From NCBI GenBank assembly GCA_002439735.1, contig DJPG01000017.1, positions 1 through 27,318 on the forward strand: 27,318 bases of DNA. The letters run 5' to 3'. Made by a program: the position numbers and the translations under genes. The notes under the pieces are model-generated. The model saw only the letters and a program-made list of their open reading frames with translations. It made no database searches and had not been told where the DNA came from. The stretch's first letter is position 1, and each line of letters begins with the position of its first letter. The stretch comes from Firmicutes bacterium UBA6418. GTDB lineage: Bacteria; Bacillota; Clostridia; Peptostreptococcales; Anaerovoracaceae. Below are positions 8,282 to 15,330 of this stretch, piece by piece.

Positions 8282-8406
8282 TATTTTTTTGGTTATCCAC
8301 TTCACGCATCGCGCTATGCAAGAAAGTGATAGCAAAATGACGATACCATGCGGTACAATGTTCTTGCAAAGTTTTTGCTGTATAACAAACAGGCAGGTGA
8401 TAAGAA

Positions 8407-9048
8407 ATGATAAGAAAAATGTTGCTGCTGATCATATGCCTCTTGCTGTTTCCCGCTTATGCTTTCGCGGAAACGCTTGACAACGGCCTTGTGATCGACA
8501 CGACTGACTGGCAGTCGTCCCTGCTCGAGGATGCAGATGCGCAGTTGATCTATCATGCGGAGCGCGGAGAACTCGAATTGGGCATCTATACCAAAAGGGA
8601 TCTGACTTCCAACCGGACACACAGCTGGCGCGAACTCTCCGAGGAAGATCTGCACACACTGGCATCCGAGATCATGCACGATCAGGAAAGCACATCGACA
8701 CAATTAGAGGACTGGTTCACGTTTCGCAGTCAACAAATGCAGTTTCTGAAATTCTTTGGCACAGTGACGAATGAGAACGGTGAATCCAAAAACTTTATCC
8801 AGTATCTCACGATTGAAAACGGCGGGACGCTGCAATTCTCGTTTTATAAAGGAGCAGCCTTCTCTCCGCAAGACATTTCCGTTACAGACGCCTTTGTGGA
8901 ATCCGCTTATTTCGAAGAATTGTCCGATCCCTCGATCGATACAAACATGATACTGAAACTGAGCGGTATTGCTCTGGTGATCGTTCTTCTTGTGGCCTCG
9001 GTTCTATGGAACATTCGAAGATACAGAAAAAAATTACAAAAAAAATAA
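8407..9048 (+). CDS. Exported, C-terminally membrane-anchored protein of unknown function
   Basis: A 213-residue protein with a clear signal peptide (MIRKMLLLIICLLLFP, probable cleavage after the AFA at 19-21). A ~155-residue hydrophilic outer domain follows, then a C-terminal membrane helix at about 181-202 ('LSGIALVIVLLVASVLW') and a basic tail (RRYRKKLQKK) that would stay inside. The expected topology is a domain outside the cell held by one helix. The outer domain has no cysteine and no motif I recognise. A ribosome binding site AGGTGAT lies just upstream of the ATG. The next gene, a serine hydrolase, starts 30 bases after its stop, so the two are probably co-transcribed. Function unknown. 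Confidence 0.8.
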   Translation: MIRKMLLLIICLLLFPAYAFAETLDNGLVIDTTDWQSSLLEDADAQLIYHAERGELELGIYTKRDLTSNRTHSWRELSEEDLHTLASEIMHDQESTSTQLEDWFTFRSQQMQFLKFFGTVTNENGESKNFIQYLTIENGGTLQFSFYKGAAFSPQDISVTDAFVESAYFEELSDPSIDTNMILKLSGIALVIVLLVASVLWNIRRYRKKLQKK

Positions 9049-9078
9049 GTGCCGCGAGGCACAACGGAGGATTTTTGT

Positions 9079-10008
9079 ATGCAATCTAAAAAAACAGAAA
9101 GAATCAAAGAAATTGCCGATCAGGCAGCACGTAAATTATCGGGACCGCTCGGCTTTGGCTTTTATGATCTGCAGACCGGCGAGTCTTGCTATCGAAACGG
9201 TGAAAAATTATTTCCGACCGCCAGCATTTTTAAGATCTTTGTGCTGGCGGAATTATACCGTTTGCGCAATGAAGGCAAACTCTCGCTTGAAGATCGATAT
9301 CCATTAAAAGGAAGCATGAAAGTTCCAGGTTCCGGCATCTTATTTCAAATGTCGGAAGGTACCGATTACTCGCTTTATGACTATGCATTCCTTATGATGA
9401 CTCTGTCGGATAACACTGCCGCGGATTTTCTTTATGAATATGTCGGCAGAGCGAATATCCGTGATCATGTGCTCAAGCCTATGGGGCTGCAAAACACCAA
9501 GGTAGAACTTTCCTGCGCGGAACTCTTTCAATATTATTGCAAGATCGATCCGGCTTTGCCGGTTGAACAGCAGATGCACGCGTATTTGACCGGTGATTTT
9601 CGGAACAATGATTACTACTTCTGTACACAGGAGAACAACGATGTTACAACACCGCAGGATCTGAGCACATACTACACAACCATGTACGAGGGGAAATGGT
9701 GCAGCCGGCAAACATCGTCGGATCTTCTGGATCTGATGAAAAAATGTCAGACGAACTCCCGTATTCCCAAGAAACTTCCCGTAGGTACGCAGGTTGCGCA
9801 TAAAACAGGAACGTTTGATCGATTGGTGTGCGACAGTGGTATTGTTTATACAAAAAAAGGTGCCTATATCCTCTCCCTTTTGTACAATGGTAATCTTGCT
9901 TCACCGGATGAATACCTCCGCAATCAAGGCGGTTCGTACGGCGAAGCGGTTCTCGCGGAAATATCAAAAGAGGTCTTCGACATCTTCACCGATTCATCGG
10001 AAAAATAA
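9079..10008 (+). CDS. Class A beta-lactamase-like serine hydrolase without signal peptide
   Basis: A 309-residue protein of the beta-lactamase/penicillin-binding fold. The three active-site motifs are present in order: Ser49-Ile-Phe-Lys52 (SxxK), Ser110-Asp-Asn112 (SDN) and Lys242-Thr-Gly244 (KTG), with 'VTTPQDLSTYYTTMYEG' before the last. True class A enzymes also need a Glu in the omega loop (Glu166); I cannot place it with confidence. The start at 9079 is fixed by CGGAGGA 7 bases upstream; the longer frame from 9049 lacks such a site. The N-terminus (MQSKKTERIKE) is charged and lacks any signal sequence, so the protein appears cytoplasmic. That argues against a role in beta-lactam defence outside the cell. 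It pairs with the exported protein upstream. Substrate unknown. Confidence 0.82.
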   Translation: MQSKKTERIKEIADQAARKLSGPLGFGFYDLQTGESCYRNGEKLFPTASIFKIFVLAELYRLRNEGKLSLEDRYPLKGSMKVPGSGILFQMSEGTDYSLYDYAFLMMTLSDNTAADFLYEYVGRANIRDHVLKPMGLQNTKVELSCAELFQYYCKIDPALPVEQQMHAYLTGDFRNNDYYFCTQENNDVTTPQDLSTYYTTMYEGKWCSRQTSSDLLDLMKKCQTNSRIPKKLPVGTQVAHKTGTFDRLVCDSGIVYTKKGAYILSLLYNGNLASPDEYLRNQGGSYGEAVLAEISKEVFDIFTDSSEK

Positions 10009-10027
10009 AACGCGCCATACGGCGCGT
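10001..10027 (-). terminator. Intrinsic terminator after the DUF975 gene
   Basis: ACGCGCC (10010-10016) and GGCGCGT (10021-10027) form a perfect 7-base GC-rich stem with a 4-base loop. On the minus strand a T-rich run (TTTTATTTTT) follows, overlapping the stop codon of the plus-strand hydrolase gene. It suits transcripts from the DUF975 gene and could stall the convergent plus-strand transcript too. A second imperfect stem (10047-10054 with 10061-10068) lies nearby. Confidence 0.7.
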
Positions 10028-10108
10028 CAAATCGAACCGCGATCAAGCAGATGCTTATCGGCACCTGCCCGATTGCTACCTGATTTTTTTATCTATCCAC
10101 GATCAGCA

Positions 10109-11170
10109 CTACTGATCCTTGTCGTTATACTTTCGTTCTTTTGCCAAATAGCGTGCTTCCTCTTTCGCATCTTTTTCGGCCTGCGGATCTCTTTCCCGTT
10201 CGCGTTCGCGTTCAAAACTGCTCTTTTCAGATCCTAATGTCGGTGCTGGCTCTGTGTCTGCTCCCGACGCTGCTTTTGGAGCATGCTCCGTTTCCGCAGT
10301 CTTTAGCTCACTTTCCGATGCTGAGGATTCACCGCTCTCCATCTGCCCATCTGTCGGCTCCTGTGCCGCGGCAATGTTCTCCTCTACGGGATCATTGGCC
10401 GAAACCACATGGCTCGGATCATCATTGCTATCCGGTTCCACAACGACCAGCTTTTCGGTCAACAGTTCATAGAATGCCACAACGGAAGTCTGCACATAAG
10501 CATTCACAAAGAACATCGGAACGGTCAGCAGCAGATCGATGAAAAGTCCCAGAATTGTCAGTTCCGAAAAAGTGCCGAAAAGCGCACTTGGCAGGGATGC
10601 GAGCAGATACCAGCCAATAAAGGTCAGATTCAGATAAAACAAGCTACCTTTATTGCCCATCATCAGACGTTTGCTTTCTTCCAGGCACTGGTTCGCGCTG
10701 TATTCCGGATGATCGATCATGACATAGAAGGCCTGGCTGTAACGGAAGCTTGCAATGATGCCCGGAATGACAAAGAGTAGCGTCCAAAGCGCGATCTTAA
10801 TGTTCATCAGAATGTACAGAAAAAACGTTTTTTTAAAATAGCTGAAGCCTTCAAACAGCAGCGTCATATCCGACTTTTTCGTCCGGAAAAAGGTTAAAAG
10901 ATACATCGCCAGACCGAAGCTCAGCGGACCGCCGACCAGAATACTGTAAATCGTTCCACCGTAGCCGATGTTATAAGCCAGATCTTCTGACAAATCAACC
11001 GGAATGGTATAGGTATACGAAAAGAAATAATCTAAAAATTCGCTCGCTCCACCCGTCAGCAGATAGTATACTGCCAGTGCCAGCACTACCGGTTTCCAGT
11101 TTCCAGAAAGTGTGTTTCTGGCAATCTCTCGAATCTTGGATGCAGATTCCATAACAATGTGATTTCCCAT
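10109..11170 (-). CDS. DUF975 family integral membrane protein with long charged tail
   Basis: A 353-residue protein. Residues 1-~245 form a membrane domain with about six helices; the opening 'SASKIREIARNTLSGNW' and the later 'YSQAFYVMIDHPEYSANQCLEESKRLM' are hallmarks of DUF975 proteins, whose function is not established. After the last helix comes a ~105-residue low-complexity cytoplasmic tail rich in Glu, Ala, Ser and Lys. It contains an uninterrupted Arg-Glu dipeptide repeat (RERERERD) encoded by a short CG-rich tandem repeat near 10197-10213. The start is supported by AGGAG about 7 bases upstream. The gene follows mutY on the same strand but has a promoter in the gap between them and ends at a strong terminator. 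The tail is probably the variable part. Confidence 0.8.
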   Translation of the reverse strand: MGNHIVMESASKIREIARNTLSGNWKPVVLALAVYYLLTGGASEFLDYFFSYTYTIPVDLSEDLAYNIGYGGTIYSILVGGPLSFGLAMYLLTFFRTKKSDMTLLFEGFSYFKKTFFLYILMNIKIALWTLLFVIPGIIASFRYSQAFYVMIDHPEYSANQCLEESKRLMMGNKGSLFYLNLTFIGWYLLASLPSALFGTFSELTILGLFIDLLLTVPMFFVNAYVQTSVVAFYELLTEKLVVVEPDSNDDPSHVVSANDPVEENIAAAQEPTDGQMESGESSASESELKTAETEHAPKAASGADTEPAPTLGSEKSSFERERERERDPQAEKDAKEEARYLAKERKYNDKDQ

Positions 11171-11200
11171 AATAACTCCTTTTTCCCCTATGCAGCAATG

Positions 11201-11220
11201 TGTATTTCATGAAATTTACA
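11201..11220. promoter_or_regulatory. Near-perfect dyad in the DUF975 leader (candidate operator)
   Basis: The core ATTTCATGAAAT (11204-11215) is a perfect 12-base palindrome, flanked by TGT and TTACA that extend the symmetry with a one-base offset. It lies between the predicted -10 element and the ribosome binding site, where a bound repressor would block transcription. The symmetry suits a dimeric DNA-binding protein. No candidate regulator is adjacent. Confidence 0.35.
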
Positions 11221-11235
11221 TGAGCTTTTATTACC

Positions 11236-11264
11236 ATATTAGCACGTTTTCGACATCATTTCAA
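11236..11264 (-). promoter_or_regulatory. Candidate promoter of the DUF975 gene
   Basis: On the minus strand, TTGAAA (11259-11264) and TAATAT (11236-11241) are exactly 17 bases apart. The pair lies in the mutY-DUF975 gap about 65-95 bases upstream of the start codon. Confidence 0.45.
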
Positions 11265-11275
11265 GCACTGCACAG

Positions 11276-12313
<1,038 letters not shown>

Positions 12314-12382
12314 TCTTTTCTTACTAATCTCCTTGTGTTTTTCCTATCTATTTTATCAAAAAAAGATCTCCGATTCTACTGT

Positions 12383-12423
12383 GAATTGATCAATTCTATC
12401 ATTTTCTTTGAAGGTTTCGAAAC
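12383..12423. promoter_or_regulatory. Two short perfect palindromes between mutY and the thiT promoter
   Basis: GAATTGATCAATTC (12383-12396, 14 bases) and GTTTCGAAAC (12414-12423, 10 bases) are both perfect palindromes in an AT-rich intergenic stretch, 18 bases upstream of the thiT -35 element at the nearest. They could be protein-binding sites for mutY or thiT, or chance in AT-rich DNA. Confidence 0.2.
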
Positions 12424-12441
12424 GAATCAAAAAAATCCCTC

Positions 12442-12470
12442 TTGACATTTTTTGTGCCATGTAGTAGAAT
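12442..12470 (+). promoter_or_regulatory. Strong sigma-A-type promoter of thiT
   Basis: TTGACA (12442-12447) is a perfect -35 element; TAGAAT (12465-12470) matches the -10 consensus at five of six positions; the spacer is the ideal 17 bases. Transcription would begin about 12477, just upstream of the riboswitch. Confidence 0.88.
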
Positions 12471-12489
12471 TATATTCGTTAAAGACAAA

Positions 12490-12610
12490 TTGCTAGGGGA
12501 GCTTTTGCTGAGATTTACTGAAATCTTTCGCATGGATTCGCGAATCTGTGTGAGATTTTTTGGATAAACCCTCATAACCTGACCCGGTTAATGCCGGCGT
12601 AGGGAAGCAG
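12490..12610 (+). promoter_or_regulatory. TPP riboswitch (THI element) controlling thiT
   Basis: The conserved parts of the thiamine pyrophosphate aptamer appear in order: closing stem TTGCT/AGCAG (12490-12494 with 12606-12610), GGGGAGC, CTGAGA (12508-12513), then ACCC, ACCTGA (12577-12582) and the block GGTTAATGCCGG followed by CGTAGGGAA. The P3 region is extended and holds a self-complementary GATTCGCGAATC (12535-12546). The aptamer lies between the promoter and thiT, which imports thiamine, so high TPP should switch expression off. The 116-base expression platform (12611-12726) ends in the hairpin described next. Confidence 0.95.
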
Positions 12611-12695
12611 CATCAACACATAGTTTCTTGCCTTTGCGAGTTTTGGTTTACTTACTATTATACCACATATCGCAAGTTCTGCAAGATACAGTTCC

Positions 12696-12726
12696 CCTCC
12701 TAATTACATGACAGGAGGTTTTTTTT
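12696..12726 (+). promoter_or_regulatory. Expression-platform hairpin that buries the thiT Shine-Dalgarno and precedes a T8 run
   Basis: CCTCCT (12696-12701) pairs perfectly with AGGAGG (12713-12718), the ribosome binding site of thiT, across an 11-base loop. Eight T follow directly (12719-12726) and end at the ATG. When formed, the stem hides the ribosome binding site; the T run also gives it terminator-like form. Alternative partners upstream (12627-12638 with 12671-12685) could compete. Confidence 0.6.
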
Positions 12727-13287
12727 ATGTCACAGATTTCATCCGTCCAAAAGAGTAGGCGCAACCTTTACAGCCTTGTTCTCTGCGCGATCCTGATCGC
12801 ACTTTCGTTCGTTCTGGGAATGGTCAAGATCATCCCGATGCCTTACGGCGGTTCTATCACCCTGTTCAGCATGCTGGCGGCAACACTTGCCGGCTACTTC
12901 TGCGGCCCGAAGTGGGGTCTTACTTCCGGCGTCGCGCTGGGACTTCTCAATCTGATCATCGACCCGGTGATCCTGTTCCCGATGCAGGTTCTGCTCGATT
13001 ACATCCTGGCGTTCGGCTGTCTGGGTCTCTCCGGATTTTTCAGCAACAAAAAAAACGGCTTGTTCATCGGCTACGTCGTTGCCATCACCGGAAGATTTCT
13101 CTGCTCCTTCCTCTCCGGCTTTCTGTACTTTGGTGAATATGCGCCGGAGGGCATGAACCCGATCTGGTACAGTTTTTTATATAACATCTTTTACATCGGC
13201 GGCGAAGGCGTTCTGACGCTCATTGTTCTGGCGCTTCCTCCGGTGAAGAATGCAATTTACCGGCTCAAAAAAGAGCGTTTTCAGTAA
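12727..13287 (+). CDS. thiT: Energy-coupled thiamine transporter S component ThiT
   Basis: A 186-residue membrane protein with about six helices. The signature 'MPYGGSITLFSMLAATLAGYF' region and 'GPKWGLTSGVALGLLNLIID' identify the ThiT/YuaJ family, the substrate-binding subunit of group II ECF transporters. It binds thiamine outside and works with a shared energizing module (EcfT and two ATPases), not encoded in this window. Length matches the family. The upstream TPP riboswitch independently supports the assignment. The ribosome binding site AGGAGG lies 8 bases from the ATG, all eight being T. The gene is monocistronic: its own promoter lies upstream and a strong terminator 34 bases after the stop. 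Confidence 0.95.
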   Translation: MSQISSVQKSRRNLYSLVLCAILIALSFVLGMVKIIPMPYGGSITLFSMLAATLAGYFCGPKWGLTSGVALGLLNLIIDPVILFPMQVLLDYILAFGCLGLSGFFSNKKNGLFIGYVVAITGRFLCSFLSGFLYFGEYAPEGMNPIWYSFLYNIFYIGGEGVLTLIVLALPPVKNAIYRLKKERFQ

Positions 13288-13320
13288 TGCGCAGGCTTTG
13301 AGAACTGCGTATTAAAAGAC

Positions 13321-13389
13321 AAAGGTCAGACCTCTTTTTTCCCCCCCTAGCATCCGCAATGGATGCCTTAATCCGGTCTGACCTTTTTT
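13321..13389 (+). terminator. Terminator of thiT with a nested hairpin
   Basis: AAAGGTCAGACC (13321-13332) and GGTCTGACCTTT (13375-13386) form a perfect 12-base stem, followed by T through 13389. The 42-base loop contains its own 6-base hairpin (GCATCC 13350-13355 with GGATGC 13361-13366) and a run of T then seven C. The loop is far longer than usual. Confidence 0.75.
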
Positions 13390-13471
13390 ATTTTATGCAT
13401 TTCTTTTTTTCGTTCTGTCCATCCTGAGGGCAGACAAACAAGTTTCCCATGAGATGCTACCCCTAGAGATG

Positions 13472-13509
13472 AAAAAGGCACTGCTGTCGGCTTCTCATGT
13501 AGCAGTACC
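13472..13509 (-). terminator. Intrinsic terminator after the crotonase gene
   Basis: On the minus strand GGTACTGCT (13501-13509) pairs with AGCAGTGCC (13477-13485), nine base pairs with one G-T, around a 15-base loop, followed by five T (13472-13476). It lies 77 bases after the crotonase stop. The rest of 13390-13586 shows no gene. Confidence 0.65.
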
Positions 13510-13586
13510 TTCCTCTTATTCGTACTTTTTATATTTATTCGCTGTTATGCTGTTCTTCTTTTGTCTTCGCACCTTCATTCTGCACA

Positions 13587-14363
13587 CTATTTTCCCTGAT
13601 ACTCGTAGGTTGTCTTGTTGAGGAAGGCTTTCATGCCCTCTTTCTGATCTTCGGTACCGAAGCATACGCCGAAGCCCTCTGCTTCCAGCGCGCAGCCGCT
13701 GAAGAGGTCAAGATGATATCCCTTATTCAGGAGTGTCTTGCAGGCCATGACCGCTACCGGCGCGTTGGAAGCGATCTTCTTTGCCATCGCTTCTGCCGTC
13801 GGCATCAGTTCTTCCGGTTCTACGACTTTCTGTACCAGTCCGATGCGAAACGCTTCATCCGCTTTGATGTTCTGCGCGGTCAGGATCAGCATCGCCGCGT
13901 TGCCAGGTCCTACGATCTTGGATAATCTCTGCGTGCCGCCGAATCCCGGGGTGATGCCCAGACCTGCTTCCGGCTGTCCGAATATGGCTTTTACAGACGC
14001 CAGCCGGATATCACAAGCCATCGAAAGCTCACAGCCGCCGCCGAGCGCGAAGCCGTTGACTGCCGCGATGACCGGCTTCTCGGTCTTTTCAATAAAATTC
14101 ATGACTCGGTGGCCTTTCTGCGCGAAGCGCTTGCCCTCGACCGGATTCAGCGGTGCCATTTCCGCAATGTCCGCACCCGCGACAAAGGATCTGCCTTCGC
14201 CGGTCACGATCACACATCTTACTTCATCGTCTTTGTCAATTACATTAAAAACATCAAATAATTCATCGAGAACGGTCGAATTTAACGCGTTCAGTGCCTC
14301 TGGACGGTTGATCGTAACGGTCGCCACTCTGTCTTTTACGTCATACTTGATTGTCTGATACAT
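13587..14363 (-). CDS. Enoyl-CoA hydratase / crotonase family protein
   Basis: A 258-residue crotonase, the usual length. The CoA-binding/oxyanion-hole segments are 'AGADIAEM' (62-69) and 'FALGGGCELSMACDIRLA' (106-123). Both catalytic glutamates of hydratases are present: Glu112 in GGCEL and Glu132 in QPEAGLGI. This fits reversible hydration of crotonyl-CoA or another short enoyl-CoA, as in butyrate formation or fatty-acid breakdown. No thiolase, hydroxyacyl-CoA dehydrogenase or acyl-CoA dehydrogenase is adjacent, so the pathway cannot be read from context. I start at the ATG at 14363, the family's normal N-terminus (MYQTIKYD), with AGGAG 12 bases upstream; the frame extends 27 further residues without family likeness. 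A weak promoter-like pair (TTGCGT, 17 bases, TAAACT) lies upstream near 14456-14484. Confidence 0.88.
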   Translation of the reverse strand: MYQTIKYDVKDRVATVTINRPEALNALNSTVLDELFDVFNVIDKDDEVRCVIVTGEGRSFVAGADIAEMAPLNPVEGKRFAQKGHRVMNFIEKTEKPVIAAVNGFALGGGCELSMACDIRLASVKAIFGQPEAGLGITPGFGGTQRLSKIVGPGNAAMLILTAQNIKADEAFRIGLVQKVVEPEELMPTAEAMAKKIASNAPVAVMACKTLLNKGYHLDLFSGCALEAEGFGVCFGTEDQKEGMKAFLNKTTYEYQGK

Positions 14364-14571
14364 CTTTATCTTTATCTCCTTTTCTGCCTTTGGAAAATCC
14401 GTCCGCCGGAAATTTTCATGCTGCCGACGTTTTCTTTTTCTCATTACGCCGTTAATAGTTTAACACTTCTTGAGCGATTACGCAAGCAGGAAAATGGCTT
14501 TATCCGCGAATTCTTCTGCTGTGATCTCTTGAAACAACATACCGGTCATCTCTGCGCGTATACCTATCCGA

Positions 14572-15330
14572 CTAATAGTAAAATCCGGTGTCCGGATCGC
14601 TGTACTCCTGCACACGGACGCGATATGCCTCCATCGCCGCATCTTCAAACGCAAGCTGCGGCTGCGAGACGCCCATCTTCTGCAGCGTCCACTTGGCGAG
14701 GGGCGGATTGAGCACCAAAAGAGGCCCGATCACATAGGTCGCCAGGAAATTGTTTTGGCGCAGACCTTCTTCTGTGGTATCCGGATTGAGGCCAGGTCCC
14801 CTTGTCGTTATCCAGACCGGCTTCACGTCCGGATAAACAGCCGCCGATATCTTATTCGCTTCGATATAAGAATGCGTAAACTGGCTCTTGTAGCCGACGA
14901 TCGTAAGCGGCGCAGCCCTGTCCCCAGGTTCGAAGCTCCCCAGATACAAGGAGTTGAAGCGATGCAGCATGTCCCGTTTGGCAACGGTCGGGAACAGTCC
15001 CAGACAGGATACCGTCGTGCCGGATGCGTCGCGGATCTCGCGGCCAAAGACCTCCAACGCATTTCCGGTAATCCAGAACAGCGTACCGTCGTCGACGCGT
15101 GCCTTGAGTGCTTCCAAGTGTTTTCGCAGAACTTCGATAACCAAAAGCTGCGCGCTCTCCGTCATCGTTCCCATGTAGATCAAATCCGGTTTTTCACTGA
15201 CAAACAGCGGCTCATCCACAAGATGCGTTTCCACGACCTCGATCTCCGGGCAGGAACGCGCAAGATAGGTCACGTTAGCAAGATCACCGTAGAGGTTGGC
15301 AATCTCAGGATATAAGACTTCAATTTTCAT
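14572..15330 (-). CDS. GatD-like class I glutamine amidotransferase subunit, catalytic Cys and His replaced
   Basis: A 252-residue protein with the GatD plan: 'MKIEVLYPEIANLYGDLANVTYL' type N-terminus, 'PDLIYMGTMTES' in the middle and the closing block 'ATYVIGPLLVLNPPLAKW'. In working GatD/CobQ-type glutaminases the nucleophile lies in a motif like ICGGYQ; here the segment is 'FWITGNALEVFG', with Thr88 (codon ACC) at the Cys place. The catalytic His of 'YLHGP' is Ile201 (codon ATC) in 'YVIGP'. Glutamine hydrolysis therefore looks lost while the fold is kept. The start overlaps the MurT gene by 11 bases, with GGGAGG 10 bases upstream, so the two are translated together and presumably bind each other. 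The motif alignment was done by eye. Confidence 0.8.
   Translation of the reverse strand: MKIEVLYPEIANLYGDLANVTYLARSCPEIEVVETHLVDEPLFVSEKPDLIYMGTMTESAQLLVIEVLRKHLEALKARVDDGTLFWITGNALEVFGREIRDASGTTVSCLGLFPTVAKRDMLHRFNSLYLGSFEPGDRAAPLTIVGYKSQFTHSYIEANKISAAVYPDVKPVWITTRGPGLNPDTTEEGLRQNNFLATYVIGPLLVLNPPLAKWTLQKMGVSQPQLAFEDAAMEAYRVRVQEYSDPDTGFYY

Noticed and set aside
9049..9062. Small hairpin GTGCC-GCGA-GGCAC considered as a terminator
   Set aside because: On the plus strand it is followed by the next gene's ribosome binding site and not by T; no minus-strand gene ends here.
13448..13506. Crossed inverted repeats (CATGAGA/TCTCATG and GCTAC/GTAGC) suggesting a pseudoknot RNA
   Set aside because: The strongest pairing is the nine-pair minus-strand stem followed by T5, which explains the region as the crotonase terminator; the other pairings are short.
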